Translations under genes and position numbers: made by a program
Notes under the pieces: generated by a model
Told to the model about the DNA's origin: nothing
Databases searched by the model: none
The model's input: the letters and a program-made list of their open reading frames with translations, nothing else
Assembly: GCA_000309945.1 (NCBI GenBank)
Contig: CM001633.1
Span: 456,723-520,722, forward strand
Direction of reading: 5' to 3'
DNA length: 64,000 nt
Source of the DNA: Leptolyngbyaceae cyanobacterium JSC-12
GTDB taxonomy: Bacteria; Cyanobacteriota; Cyanobacteriia; Leptolyngbyales; Leptolyngbyaceae
Shown here: positions 39,396-48,707 of the stretch, one piece after another
Layout of the letters: each line of letters begins with the position of its first letter
Numbering within the stretch: the first letter of the stretch is position 1

Positions 39396-39998
39396 CTAAC
39401 CAGCAGAAAGTTGTTGCGTTTTCTGGTAGCGATAAGGACCCATGATAGCTCCCCACAAAGCGTTTCCCGTTTCTGGGTCAATGCCCTTGTCATAGGTTAA
39501 ATATTCATCTGCGCTAACTTCAAATCCCAAAGCAACTTGCCCAATCTTGCCATCGTACTGAAAACGGCAGCAGGCACCGGGAGGAGCCGTTGCGATAAAT
39601 CGAGTGCCTGTGGACGTTGGCTGCTGGTTGATTTCCAGGATGCAGCCTGGGAGAAAATCAACTTGATCAATTGCGAGAAACTCTAATTTTTCGGGAGCTT
39701 GCCCTGCACCTCTAAAAGCGGATGGATCTTTAAAACCGTAGTACTGCACTTGTAAAGCTTCAGGATTAGCGGGCGATCGCATCAGCCGCAGCAACCGCTG
39801 TCTATATGGTTTATCTAAATTAACAACACTTGCCTGTTCCGCAAAAATTGTCACACTATCCTCTGCAAACAACTGCACTGGATGCTGCCATAAACGTAAA
39901 TGCACGTACCAGATAGGTTCATCTGCCGCCTGTTTGCGATTTTCAAATACACCCGTGAGATATTCAGCCAGAGTTAGCAATTCAAGAGGAAGAGGCAT
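39396..39998 (-). CDS. CpcT/CpeT-family chromophore lyase
   Basis: About 200 residues, starting MPLPLELLTLAEYLTGVFENRKQA. The conserved pattern PIWYVHLRLWQHPV, the RLLRL and YYGFKDPSAFRG blocks and the late WGAIMGPYRYQK match CpcT/CpeT lyases, beta-barrel proteins that attach phycocyanobilin or phycoerythrobilin to a Cys of phycobiliprotein beta subunits (Cys-153/155 type). No phycobiliprotein genes are in the window, so which subunit it serves is unknown. The ATG at 39998 starts the conserved domain; an upstream ATG adds 14 weak residues. Confidence 0.85.
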   Translation of the reverse strand: MPLPLELLTLAEYLTGVFENRKQAADEPIWYVHLRLWQHPVQLFAEDSVTIFAEQASVVNLDKPYRQRLLRLMRSPANPEALQVQYYGFKDPSAFRGAGQAPEKLEFLAIDQVDFLPGCILEINQQPTSTGTRFIATAPPGACCRFQYDGKIGQVALGFEVSADEYLTYDKGIDPETGNALWGAIMGPYRYQKTQQLSAG

Positions 39999-40028
39999 TG
40001 GAGAATAGAAAAGGGAATCTAACAGTTT

Positions 40029-40415
40029 ATGATTGTTCACTTCACCGGGATTATTAGCTCTTGCGAAGCGATCGCTCTTTCAAATTATATTGATACCCAA
40101 TGTGCGACTTTCTTGAAATTCCCTATAACTCGCGAAGTGATTGAACAATTTATCGCACAACTCTGGAATCAGTTCCAACTCAATGTTTGGCGCATTGGGA
40201 TTGATGCAGCAGTTAGATGTTCTCCCGGATGCCAGAACCCTATTCAAAATCACCTTTCTCGACTGCCCCTGTTCGTACCCCATGCCTACTTAGACAGTTT
40301 CCGATTCCTACTTTCTCTGAATCCAATCCAAAATCTCAAATCCTTCCGGCCTTTGCCTTCTGCCTCCTGCTTTACCAAAACTTGGCAAACTCACCATCAA
40401 ACGCGAAAATGGTAA
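40029..40415 (+). CDS. Doubtful open frame between divergent genes
   Basis: An open frame of 128 codons occupies the about 400-bp gap between the bilin lyase and psb29. The first 50 codons (YIDTQCATFLKFPITREVIEQFIAQLW) resemble a fragment at 46897-47082 (RIDVDTIYNFLEVPLDPACILNFL), both as DNA and protein. The last third is repeat-like (PSASCFTKTWQTHHQ), so the true end is unclear. No function recognised. It may be a small real gene or a relic; the overlap with promoter space argues against. Confidence 0.35.
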   Translation: MIVHFTGIISSCEAIALSNYIDTQCATFLKFPITREVIEQFIAQLWNQFQLNVWRIGIDAAVRCSPGCQNPIQNHLSRLPLFVPHAYLDSFRFLLSLNPIQNLKSFRPLPSASCFTKTWQTHHQTRKW

Positions 40416-40439
40416 AGAGTCGCACAATCTGAATTTACA

Positions 40440-41180
40440 GTGAATAACGTCCGCACCGTTTCTGATACGAAGAGAGCCTTCTACACCATTCACACTCGTC
40501 CAATCAATTCCATCTATCGGCGGGTAGTGGAAGAGCTTATGGTCGAGATGCATCTGCTAAGCGTGAATGTGGACTACTCCTACAACCCAATTTATGCCTT
40601 GGGTGTGGTCACTTCTTTCGAGCGTTTTATGCAGGGATATCGCCCTGAAAATGATAAAGCTCCGATTTTTGATGCGATTTGTCAGGCTTTACAAGATGAC
40701 CCCAATCGCTATCGGCATGATGCTCAGCGGTTGAATGACTTTGCCAAACAGAAGTCTGCAAAAGACATAGTAACTTGGCTGGAACAAGCAGCTACCTCCT
40801 ATGGTGGCGATGATTTACAGGAACAGGTGAAAGCGATCGCCAACAATCCCAAGTTCAAATACAGTCGCCTGTTTGCGATCGGGCTATTTACATTGTTTGA
40901 AACTGCCGATGCAGAAGTGGTGAAGAAAGAAGGTGAGCGGGAAGAATTGCTGAAGCAAGCCTGTGCTGCCCTGCGATTGTCTCATGATAAGGTGCAAAGA
41001 GACCTGGAACTATACCGCAGCAATCTAGAGAAAGTGGCTCAGGCGCAAGCCGTGATGGCGGATATGCTGGCAGCCGAGAAAAAGAAGCGAGAACATAAGC
41101 AGAACAACAGCACAACGGCTGATGCCTCTGCCTCTAATTCCTCAGAAACTCCCAAAAACGAAGCAGCTTCCGGTTCTTAG
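40440..41180 (+). CDS. psb29: Photosystem II biogenesis protein Psb29/Thf1
   Basis: A 246-residue protein starting at GTG with NNVRTVSDTKRAFYTIHTRPINSIYRRVVEELMVEMHLL, the hallmark of Thf1/Psb29. The conserved helical core continues through YNPIYALGVVTSFERFMQGY and FKYSRLFAIGLFTLFE, then a C-terminal coiled coil (AAEKKKREHKQ) and a low-complexity Ser/Ala tail. The protein supports photosystem II assembly and repair and interacts with FtsH proteases. No upstream ATG extends the conserved part, supporting the GTG. Confidence 0.94.
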   Translation: MNNVRTVSDTKRAFYTIHTRPINSIYRRVVEELMVEMHLLSVNVDYSYNPIYALGVVTSFERFMQGYRPENDKAPIFDAICQALQDDPNRYRHDAQRLNDFAKQKSAKDIVTWLEQAATSYGGDDLQEQVKAIANNPKFKYSRLFAIGLFTLFETADAEVVKKEGEREELLKQACAALRLSHDKVQRDLELYRSNLEKVAQAQAVMADMLAAEKKKREHKQNNSTTADASASNSSETPKNEAASGS

Positions 41181-41309
41181 CCAGGAAAAATGGAACAAAT
41201 CTACCAATCTCTTTAGAACCCATGTATTATTAGAGGAGATCAGCTTCATTCAACAGGCTGAGCAGGATTGATAGATCATTCCTGCAAGATCATCGTCAAC
41301 CTGGAAGGT

Positions 41310-43061
41310 ATGAGTCTGGAACAACCATTGGGTTCAGTCATTCAAGGATCTCTCAGCCAGGGGTTGGAGGTGCGCCTGCACGCTGATGTTTCAGTAGAAG
41401 ATATGCGAGTGGGTAAGTTTTTGGTGGTGCGGGGGCGGCGATCGCGCTTCTTCTGCATGTTGACTGATGTCACTTTAGGTACCAGTAGTCCACGCATTCT
41501 AGTCAATCCCCCTGAACCAGATAATACATTTTTGCAGGAAGTGCTGGCTGGCAGCAGCACTTTTGGCACGGTCAACTTAACTCCGATGTTGATGATTTGT
41601 GAAGATTCTAAACAAGAGTCACAAGTCAGGAATCAGGAGTCAGAGGAAACCTCTAGAGGGTTACGGGCAAAAGGGAAGCGGCAAACGGCAAAGATAGCAT
41701 CTTACAAAGCGCAGTCGAGCGAGCAGATTGAGTTGCTCCCCGTTAAAACCATTCCTAGCCACTTCAGCCCGATGTATGATGCAGGTGAACGAGACTTCCG
41801 TGCGGTGTTTGGTTGGGAAGATGATCCGTTGCGTCGCAATTTTGCGATCGGGCAACCAATCGACATGGATGTCCCCATCTGTCTCGACCTGGATCGCTTT
41901 GTAGAACGGAGTAACGGTGTATTCGGTAAATCAGGGACAGGTAAATCCTTTCTGACACGACTGCTACTTTCTGGCATTATTCGCAAACAGGCAGCCGTTA
42001 ATTTGATCTTTGATATGCACTCCGAGTATGGGTGGGAAGCCACTCGCGAAGGTAAACAATTCAGTACAGTCAAAGGTTTGCGGCAACTATTTCCTGGAAA
42101 GGTGCAGATCTACACACTGGACCCCGAATCTACCAAGCGACGAGGAGTCCGAGATGCTCAGGAACTTTACATCAGCTACGACCAGATTGATGTGGAAGAT
42201 TTGATGCTGGTACGCGGCGAGTTGAATTTGTCAGAAGCCAGCCTGGAGAACGCGATTATTCTCCGCAATGAGTTTGGCAAATCCTGGATTTCGCGTTTAC
42301 TGACGATGAGTAACCTAGAGATTCAAGAGTTTTGTGAAACCAAGATGGGCAGCAAATCTTCCATCATGGCATTGCAACGCAAACTCACCCGATTGGATGG
42401 ACTGAAATATATTCGTAACAGTTGCCCCCACAACTATGTAGGACAGATTCTAGACTCTCTGGATGCGGGCAGGCACGTGGTAATTGAGTTTGGTTCCCAA
42501 TCCAATATGCTGTCTTATATGCTGGCAACAAATGTGATTGCGCGACGGATTCACCATGCCTATGTGCAAAAGGCAGAAAGGTTTTTGCAGACCAAAAATG
42601 TCTGCGATCGCCCCCAACAACTTGTCATCACAATTGAGGAAGCTCACCGTTTTTTAGATCCTGCCACTGTTGGGCAAACTATCTTTGGCACAATCGCCCG
42701 TGAAATGCGAAAATACTTTGTCACCTTGTTAGTGGTAGACCAGCGCCCGTCTGGCATTGATAATGAAGTAATGTCCCAGATTGGTACCCGTATTACTGCC
42801 CTGCTTAACGACGAGAAAGACATCGACGCTATTTTCACAGGTGTTCCTGGTGCTCAGAGTTTGCGTTCCGTTCTATCCAAACTGGACTCTAAACAGCAAG
42901 CCTTGATTTTAGGACACGCTGTTCCCATGCCCGTGGTGATTCGCACCCGTGCCTATGACGAACGATTTTATGCTGAAGTGGGAGAAATCACCTGGGAAGA
43001 TGTTCCAGACTCAGTTGTCTTTAGAGCGGCTGAAACGGCAAAAGCAGATCTGGGATTCTGA
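41310..43061 (+). CDS. HerA-like ATPase (DUF87)
   Basis: About 583 residues. An N-terminal beta-barrel (HAS-like; GSVIQGSLSQGLEVRLHADVSVEDMRVGKFLVV) precedes a motor domain with Walker A GVFGKSGTGKSFLTRLL, Walker B VITIEEAHRFLD and a later DQRPSGIDNEVMSQ, as in HerA hexameric DNA translocases. ATG at 41310 is preferred; a TTG 14 codons upstream would extend it. Residues about 101-130 (SKQESQVRNQES...KRQTAKIAS) are a repeat-derived insert in frame. HerA usually pairs with NurA in archaea; no NurA neighbour is seen. Confidence 0.85.
   Translation: MSLEQPLGSVIQGSLSQGLEVRLHADVSVEDMRVGKFLVVRGRRSRFFCMLTDVTLGTSSPRILVNPPEPDNTFLQEVLAGSSTFGTVNLTPMLMICEDSKQESQVRNQESEETSRGLRAKGKRQTAKIASYKAQSSEQIELLPVKTIPSHFSPMYDAGERDFRAVFGWEDDPLRRNFAIGQPIDMDVPICLDLDRFVERSNGVFGKSGTGKSFLTRLLLSGIIRKQAAVNLIFDMHSEYGWEATREGKQFSTVKGLRQLFPGKVQIYTLDPESTKRRGVRDAQELYISYDQIDVEDLMLVRGELNLSEASLENAIILRNEFGKSWISRLLTMSNLEIQEFCETKMGSKSSIMALQRKLTRLDGLKYIRNSCPHNYVGQILDSLDAGRHVVIEFGSQSNMLSYMLATNVIARRIHHAYVQKAERFLQTKNVCDRPQQLVITIEEAHRFLDPATVGQTIFGTIAREMRKYFVTLLVVDQRPSGIDNEVMSQIGTRITALLNDEKDIDAIFTGVPGAQSLRSVLSKLDSKQQALILGHAVPMPVVIRTRAYDERFYAEVGEITWEDVPDSVVFRAAETAKADLGF
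41612..41697 (+). repeat. Dispersed repeat inserted in frame in the herA-like gene
   Basis: The segment has gtcacaagtcaggaatcagg and gtcagagg units followed by gggcaaaagggaagcggcaaacgg, the same family as the intergenic repeats at 9485 and 32110. It sits between the barrel and the motor domain and keeps the frame open. Confidence 0.65.
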
Positions 43062-43751
43062 GCAAATTCAAATTCCAGTGTGAGACATCCAATCGTCACA
43101 CGTTAGACGTATCACCTACACACAACAGTTAAACCATTCTAGTAAAACCGTCTAGTAACCAGTTCATTACATCTGTTCGGTTCCAATCCCGCCCTTTTCG
43201 GTTTTCCGCCCCTCCTGTTGTAAACCGCCGTTCTAAGTTCGGTTATCACTCTCAGTTAAGACTGTTCTTCTCTCAGGAATCCAGGCAGTATAAATTTAGT
43301 AGATCACGTAAGGTGGTACTCCAAAATGCACACAATAAATCCTCTACCCCCCTATTATCACTCAGCCTACTGTGATGACGTGTGCATCTCATCCACTGGG
43401 ATCATCCTCCCGGAGGAAACTAAAGAGCTTTACTCCCGTCTATAATTCTAGTACACTTAAAGAGTAAACTCATAATGATTTCGACTTTGGCAGAGCAATG
43501 TCTGTGCTCCATTGATTCAATGTTCGGTCATCAAGGTTGAATCGCTGCCAGCCCCTTACAGTTCTTTCTACAAATGTTAAGCCGTTAACCTCAGTGCTTC
43601 ATTTCAGTCCTTACGGCAATTTTAGTTATTCCCACTAAGGGTTGAATCTCGTTTTTCTACATTGGCAGCGATTTGCCTGATGTGGAGGTGTTTTTCAATT
43701 ATCAGTTGTGTTTTTCCTGTTTGTTTGTTTTAGGGAGTTAATGCCATAACC
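43062..43751. promoter_or_regulatory. Long leader region of the sigma factor gene
   Basis: A 690-bp gap upstream of the sigma gene. TATAAT at 43441-43446 is a good -10, with no clear -35; it would give an mRNA leader of about 300 nt. A ggttccaatcc motif at 43179 looks like a tRNA T-arm, but no cloverleaf folds around it. Confidence 0.45.
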
Positions 43752-44735
43752 ATGACCACTGCCAACGCAAAACCCAAAGCCGCTAAGTCCACTTTCACGG
43801 CAGACATGGTTCGTACCTATCTGCACGAAATTGGTCGCGTGCCGATGCTAACCCATGAGCAAGAAATTATTTATGGGAAGCAGGTACAGCAGATGATGGC
43901 GTTGCAAGAAAAAAAGGAAGCTCTTGCAAAGAAGCTAAACCGCGAACCGACGGATGCCGAGTTAGCGAGCCATACGAACCTCAGCGAAGATGAGCTAAAA
44001 GGGATCATGCATCGCGGTCGCCGAGCCAAGCAAAAGATGATTGAGGCAAATTTGCGCCTGGTGGTGTCGATCGCGAAGAAATACCAGAAGCGCAACCTGG
44101 AATTCCTGGATTTGATTCAAGAAGGCACGATGGGCTTGGAGCGCGGAGTTGAGAAATTCGACCCGATGCGGGGCTACAAGTTCTCAACTTACGCCTACTG
44201 GTGGATTCGTCAGGCAATCACCCGGGCGATCGCCCAACAAGCTCGTACCATTCGCTTACCCATCCACATCACCGAAAAGCTAAACAAAATCAAGAAAGTG
44301 CAGCGAGAATTGTCTCAGAAGCTGGGTCGGGCTGCCTCTGCTGCTGAAATTGCTGAAGCTCTGGAGTTAGAGCCAGCTCAAATCCGTGAATTCTTGATCA
44401 TGGCACGTCAGCCCGTTTCCCTTGACTTGCGTGTGGGCGACAATCAGGATACCGAGTTACAAGACCTGCTGGAAGACGACGGTCCTTCGCCAGAAATCTT
44501 TATGGCGCAAGAATCGCTCCGGCAAGATCTAGAAACTCTTCTAGCAGACTTGACACCGCAACAGCGGGAAGTTATTTCGCTTCGCTTCGGCTTAGAAGAT
44601 GGACACGAGTTATCCTTAGCAAAAGTAGGCGAGCGCATGAACATCAGCCGGGAACGAGTACGCCAGCTTGAACGGCAAGCCCTGGATCATTTGCGTCGTC
44701 GTAAGGCGCGAGTGCGGGAGTATCTAGCAAGCTAA
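43752..44735 (+). CDS. Group 2 sigma-70 factor (RpoD/SigA-related)
   Basis: A 327-residue sigma factor: region 1.2 ([23 protein letters not shown]), region 2 ([25 protein letters not shown] and the core -10 helix [21 protein letters not shown]), region 3 and region 4 (EVISLRFGL...[19 protein letters not shown]). It has no long acidic region 1.1, so it is a non-essential group 2 factor (SigB/C/D type in cyanobacteria) rather than principal SigA; exact class is not assigned. Such factors act in stress and light responses. A 690-bp leader precedes it. Confidence 0.94.
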   Translation: MTTANAKPKAAKSTFTADMVRTYLHEIGRVPMLTHEQEIIYGKQVQQMMALQEKKEALAKKLNREPTDAELASHTNLSEDELKGIMHRGRRAKQKMIEANLRLVVSIAKKYQKRNLEFLDLIQEGTMGLERGVEKFDPMRGYKFSTYAYWWIRQAITRAIAQQARTIRLPIHITEKLNKIKKVQRELSQKLGRAASAAEIAEALELEPAQIREFLIMARQPVSLDLRVGDNQDTELQDLLEDDGPSPEIFMAQESLRQDLETLLADLTPQQREVISLRFGLEDGHELSLAKVGERMNISRERVRQLERQALDHLRRRKARVREYLAS

Positions 44736-44783
44736 GGGGATAAGGGATGTAGAGTGTGGGTACGGGAAAGGCGCGTTTGCCTG

Positions 44784-44808
44784 TACCCTATACCCTATAC
44801 CCTATACC
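44784..44808 (+). repeat. STRR heptamer array (CCCTATA)
   Basis: Three or more tandem TACCCTA units lie just before the RNase D-like gene. Identical heptamers occur at 19711-19736. Confidence 0.85.
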
Positions 44809-44819
44809 TTTCAGTTCCG

Positions 44820-45449
44820 ATGGCTTTGCAAGATTTCCAGATTTGTGACTGTGATTTGACGGCTGAGCAGTTAGCTGAATATTTGACTGCAGAGGCGATC
44901 GCAGTGGACACCGAAACAATGGGGTTGTTGCCACAGCGCGATCGCCTCTGTTTAGTGCAATTGTGCGATTTTCATGATCACGTCACCGTGATTCGGATTC
45001 AGCGTGGGCAAACAGCAGCCCCTCACCTGAAACAACTCCTGGAAGCTTCTCAGGTTCAAAAAATCTTCCACTTTGCCCGCTTTGATGTGGCAACGCTGCG
45101 CCATCACCTGGATATTCATGTAACCCCCCTTTTTTGCACTAAAATTGCTAGCAAACTGGCTCGCACCTATTCCCCCAAACATGGGCTAAAAGACCTAGTG
45201 CAGGAATTAATAGGGGTAGAACTCGACAAAACTGCCCAAAGCTCTGATTGGGGCAATGCTGCTAACCTGTCAGACGAACAATTGCGCTACGCCGCCAACG
45301 ATGTACGCTACCTACTCACTGCTCGTGAGAAATTAATTGCCATGCTGCAACGGGAAGACCGCTGGGAACTAGCACAACAATGTTTCCAATGTTTGCCAGT
45401 GCTCGTCAGCCTAGACCTATTGCAATACCAAAACATTTTTGAGCATTAA
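44820..45449 (+). CDS. RNase D-like 3'-5' exonuclease
   Basis: A 209-residue DEDDy exonuclease domain only: AVDTETMGLL (Asp, Glu), FHFARFDVATL (Asp) and a late YAANDVRYLL (Tyr, Asp). RNase D trims the 3' ends of tRNA and other stable RNAs. It lacks the C-terminal HRDC domains of E. coli Rnd, which is common in cyanobacteria. The ATG at 44820 is preferred; upstream codons encode the STRR array. Located 84 bp downstream of the sigma gene on the same strand. Confidence 0.9.
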   Translation: MALQDFQICDCDLTAEQLAEYLTAEAIAVDTETMGLLPQRDRLCLVQLCDFHDHVTVIRIQRGQTAAPHLKQLLEASQVQKIFHFARFDVATLRHHLDIHVTPLFCTKIASKLARTYSPKHGLKDLVQELIGVELDKTAQSSDWGNAANLSDEQLRYAANDVRYLLTAREKLIAMLQREDRWELAQQCFQCLPVLVSLDLLQYQNIFEH

Positions 45450-45494
45450 AGCTGCTGAATCTGAGCCGGTAATAGAAAAGCGATCGCATCTGAA

Positions 45495-45630
45495 TCAATT
45501 ACACAATGCTTTACGAGTTGCTTCCAGATGTTGGTGTATCTGTTGTTTCATTTGCTGTTTCAACTGATCCACTCGATTTTGAGTTTCTTGTTGAATGATA
45601 CTGACCTGTTCCAGGGGGCGATCGTGCTAC
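45495..45630 (-). pseudogene. Possible coiled-coil gene remnant
   Basis: A stop-bounded minus-strand frame of about 45 codons encodes a helix (LEQVSIIQQETQNRVDQLKQ...HQHLEATRKAL) and ends at 45495. An in-frame TAG precedes it and no start codon is visible. It looks like the tail of a lost gene. No function recognised. Confidence 0.35.
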
Positions 45631-45797
45631 TTTTCCACCTCAGTTATCATAGATTAGCTTAAGTCTTAGATCATTTCTTAGGAAGATTCTGCCCATTGTC
45701 CCAACTGATCTTTAGCATTGATTAAAATAACCAACTTAATAATGTCTTCTATTCAGTTGTTTCACTAGTTTAAGTTAGCATTAACGCGAATTCAAAC

Positions 45798-46078
45798 TCA
45801 AGCCACTTTGAGTTGACGATGGGGGAGACGAAAGTTGTGCAGCCCGCACTTGGTCTCCATCACATCATCCACATTAATCCGTTCGATTCCGAAACTTAAT
45901 GCACTACGATGTGCCAGCATTTGATACCACCAATCCAGTGCTCAATCTCAACTCGTTCTTCTCCATCACAAATCGCTTTGTCTTGCATTCTGGACCCGTA
46001 GGGGTCACTCCAAAAAGAGGCTCTTTCTCCCTCTTTTGCTAATGATCCTATTGGTAACGCTACCCGATGTCAGAATAG
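45798..46078 (-). pseudogene. Degenerate transposase fragment (IS5-like C terminus)
   Basis: On the minus strand, one frame reads DGEERVEIEHWIGGIKCWH; a shift then gives RSALSFGIERINVDDVMETKCGLHNFRL before a stop at 45798. The pattern EHWIGGIK...VMETKCGLHNFRL is that of the C-terminal part of DDE_Tnp_4 transposases of IS5-type elements. A frameshift and a missing N-terminal part show it is dead. No inverted repeats found. Confidence 0.6.
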
Positions 46079-46247
46079 GTGTCATCGTCACAGGTAGCAA
46101 CCTTGATCTAAAACAAACTGGAAAGCCGTTTACCAAAGCCAGCACATCTGAAAAGCTAGAGCAGATATTTCCTTGTCGAGAAAAATCAAGCTAGTTCAAT
46201 TCTTTAAATTGATACGAATAAATTTCTCAATCCTCACATCCGCCCCC

Positions 46248-46276
46248 TAAAATCTAAAATCTAACATCTAAAATCT
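46248..46276 (+). repeat. STRR-like repeat before ureG
   Basis: Imperfect copies of ATCTAAA occur in tandem about 10 bp upstream of the ureG ATG, related to the aatctaaaatctgc units near 9590. Confidence 0.6.
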
Positions 46277-46285
46277 TCAGTTCTC

Positions 46286-46879
46286 ATGAGTGCACTTCGG
46301 GTTGGTGTTGCAGGTCCAGTGGGTTCAGGCAAAACAGCATTAGTAGATGCGTTGTGCAAAGCTATGCGCGATCGCTTGAATCTTGCGGTTGTAACCAACG
46401 ATATTTATACCCAGGAAGACGCGCAGTTCTTAGTGCGCAGTCAGGCATTAGACCGCGATCGAATTTTAGGGGTAGAAACAGGCGGATGCCCACACACCGC
46501 CATTCGAGAAGATGCCTCTATGAATTTGGTGGCGATCGAAGAGCTGGAGAAGCGATTTTTAGACCTTGATGTGGTGTTTGTCGAAAGTGGCGGAGACAAT
46601 CTAGCTGCCACCTTCAGCCCAGAACTGGTGGATTTGACAATTTACGTCATTGATGTTGCTGGGGGCGACAAAATCCCACGCAAAGGTGGGCCTGGCATTA
46701 CAAAATCTGACTTGCTGGTAATCAATAAAATTGATCTTGCCCCCTATGTGGGAGCTGATCTGGCAGTCATGGAGCGTGATGCCAAAAAAATGCGTGGCGA
46801 AAAGCCTTTTGTATTTACAAATCTGAAGACCCAAGAAGGACTTTCTGCTATACAGACCTTTATTGAGGCTCACAGATGA
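46286..46879 (+). CDS. ureG: Urease accessory protein UreG
   Basis: A 197-residue SIMIBI-class GTPase: P-loop [32 protein letters not shown], the metal-binding GGCPHTAIR (Cys-Pro-His), [18 protein letters not shown] and the GTP base motif VINKIDL. UreG delivers nickel to urease using GTP. No other ure gene is in the window; the rest must lie elsewhere. It lies about 420 bp before urtA, so it joins the urea import genes in function but probably not in a transcript. Confidence 0.97.
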   Translation: MSALRVGVAGPVGSGKTALVDALCKAMRDRLNLAVVTNDIYTQEDAQFLVRSQALDRDRILGVETGGCPHTAIREDASMNLVAIEELEKRFLDLDVVFVESGGDNLAATFSPELVDLTIYVIDVAGGDKIPRKGGPGITKSDLLVINKIDLAPYVGADLAVMERDAKKMRGEKPFVFTNLKTQEGLSAIQTFIEAHR

Positions 46880-46896
46880 GGCGTTGATTAGAGTAA

Positions 46897-47082
46897 ATTC
46901 TGCTAGCCGCTGCTGTATTTCACCTACCAAAGGACAAGTCAGAAAGCCTACCTAGGATTGATGTTGACACAATATACAACTTTCTTGAAGTTCCCTTAGA
47001 TCCTGCATGTATCCTCAACTTTCTGACCAAAGCTACAAGTCTGGCTCAGGTATTACTCTCTCTACTACAAAGGATTTGTTAA
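46897..47082 (+). pseudogene. Possible protein fragment, related to 40029
   Basis: A stop-bounded frame of 61 codons without ATG, containing RIDVDTIYNFLEVPLDPACILNFLTKATSL. It resembles the start of the open frame at 40029 as both DNA and protein. No function recognised. The rest of the 46880-47296 gap holds the urtA promoter. Confidence 0.35.
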
Positions 47083-47110
47083 AAATCAGTTACAAGCTTT
47101 AGAGCTGTTT

Positions 47111-47152
47111 GTATAGGTCGATACAAATAGCGAACAGTCGTAACTCTAATAT
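47111..47152 (+). promoter_or_regulatory. NtcA-type promoter of urtA
   Basis: GTA-TAGGTCGA-TAC (47111-47124) is a perfect GTA-N8-TAC. Exactly 22 nt further is TAATAT (47147-47152), fitting TAN3T. This is the canonical layout of NtcA-activated promoters in cyanobacteria. Predicted start near 47159, giving a leader of about 138 nt to urtA. Confidence 0.8.
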
Positions 47153-47296
47153 CACTCAGTATTGCAATTACGTTTCCATTAACTCCTCCACAGTCACTAC
47201 GGACTAACAGGTAAATAGCTCACGGAGCTGGTTAGTTTGCTTGCAATCATGGTGTGTGCGTGTGAGATTTACACAGGCTAAGGAGAACATACATAA

Positions 47297-48691
47297 ATGA
47301 AGTCGCGTATTCCCCCCATTATTCTTGGCGGTATTAGCCGTCGTAGATTCATTCAGTACGGCTCTCTGGCGGTTGGCTCTGGTATTTTGGCAGCCTGCTC
47401 AAGTGGTGGCACTGGCGAGTCTACCTCTTCTTCGCCTGGTGCGAGTCCTGTTGCCACAACGGCAGGAGGTGACGGAATTAAAGTTGGAGTAATGTACTCA
47501 ACCACAGGGACGATCGCGATCGTCGAAAAATCACTCCAAGATGCAACTTTCTTGGCGATCGAGCAAATCAATGATGGCAAAGGCCCGTGGTCGGGTAAGC
47601 AAGGGATCAAAGGCAAAAAGATCGAAATGGCAGTTGTCAACCCAGACTCTAACTGGGACTTGTATAACCAAATGGCAAAGCGTTTAATCGATGAAGACAA
47701 AGTAGCATGCGTTCTTGGATGCTACACATCCGCTAGCCGTAAATCAGTATTGCCTGTTTTCGAAGAAAAAGACAAGATTCTATACTATCCTGTCTATTAT
47801 GAAGGCAACGAGTGTAGCTCAAATGTGTTCTACACTGGGGCTGCTCCCAACCAACAAATTACCGACTCAATTCCCTACTGCGCCAAGAACTTTGGTAAGA
47901 AAGGTTTCTTCATCGGTTCAGACTACATTTATCCCAAAGAAAGTAACCGGATTGCCAAAGCTGAACTTGTGAAAGCAGGTGGTGAAGTCGTTGGAGATGA
48001 ATATGCTGCCCTGGGTACTACTGAGTTCATCACCATCATCAACAAAATTAAGCAGGCAAAACCTGATTTTGTTCTTAGCAACTTGGTGGGTGACAGTATC
48101 CCAGCCTTCTACAAGCAGTACAAAGATGCAGGTATTTCTCCAGAAGATATTCCCATTATGGCGTATCCGACCACTGAAGAGGAAGTGCTGGCAATGGGTC
48201 CTGAATTTGCTGAAGGTCACTACACCAGCTTTAACTACTTTCAATCAGTTGATACTCCTGAAAACAAAGCATTTGTGGAGCAATTCAAGGAGAAGTTTGG
48301 TAAAGACCGCGTAACAAATGGGGTAATGGAAGCTGCTTACTTCCAAACCTTCTTTATGGCACAAGCAATGGAAAAGTGCCTGGATGAAGGGAAGGAAATC
48401 AACACTGCAAATCTACGGGAAGCAACCCGCGGACAGATCTTTAAAGCTCCTCAGGGAACTGTGAAAGTAGATCCTGATAACTACCACACTTACCTTTACT
48501 CCCGAATTGGTAAATGGAAAGAAGATGGGCAGGCTGAAATCCTCTTCTCCACCGAAGCGGCTGTCAAACCGATTCCCTGGAGTCAGGCTCTCTATAAAGG
48601 ACGGATTTGCGTCCATCCCAAGCCAGATACTCGGACTAATCCGATTGTTGAAACGAAGAAAGAAGTCCCCGTTGAATTCTTGAAAGTGTAA
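47297..48691 (+). CDS. urtA: Urea ABC transporter substrate-binding protein UrtA
   Basis: A 464-residue binding protein. The N terminus has a twin-arginine motif (SRRRFIQYGS) followed by a hydrophobic stretch ending in a lipobox (LAAC), so it may be exported by Tat as a lipoprotein. The mature protein (KVGVMYSTTGTIAIVEKSLQDA onward) is the UrtA/branched-chain amino acid-binding type. It captures urea outside the inner membrane for UrtBC. It is the first urt gene, with an RBS AGGAGA 11 bp before the ATG, preceded by an NtcA-type promoter and followed by a strong hairpin before urtB. Confidence 0.96.
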   Translation: MKSRIPPIILGGISRRRFIQYGSLAVGSGILAACSSGGTGESTSSSPGASPVATTAGGDGIKVGVMYSTTGTIAIVEKSLQDATFLAIEQINDGKGPWSGKQGIKGKKIEMAVVNPDSNWDLYNQMAKRLIDEDKVACVLGCYTSASRKSVLPVFEEKDKILYYPVYYEGNECSSNVFYTGAAPNQQITDSIPYCAKNFGKKGFFIGSDYIYPKESNRIAKAELVKAGGEVVGDEYAALGTTEFITIINKIKQAKPDFVLSNLVGDSIPAFYKQYKDAGISPEDIPIMAYPTTEEEVLAMGPEFAEGHYTSFNYFQSVDTPENKAFVEQFKEKFGKDRVTNGVMEAAYFQTFFMAQAMEKCLDEGKEINTANLREATRGQIFKAPQGTVKVDPDNYHTYLYSRIGKWKEDGQAEILFSTEAAVKPIPWSQALYKGRICVHPKPDTRTNPIVETKKEVPVEFLKV

Positions 48692-48707
48692 AGAATTTCA
48701 CGATTAC

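Noticed and set aside
43140-43230. tRNA gene suggested by ggttccaatcc
   Set aside because: No anticodon stem or acceptor pairing could be built around the T-arm-like motif.
45495-46078. Intact transposon before ureG
   Set aside because: Only frameshifted fragments remain, with no inverted repeats or duplications.
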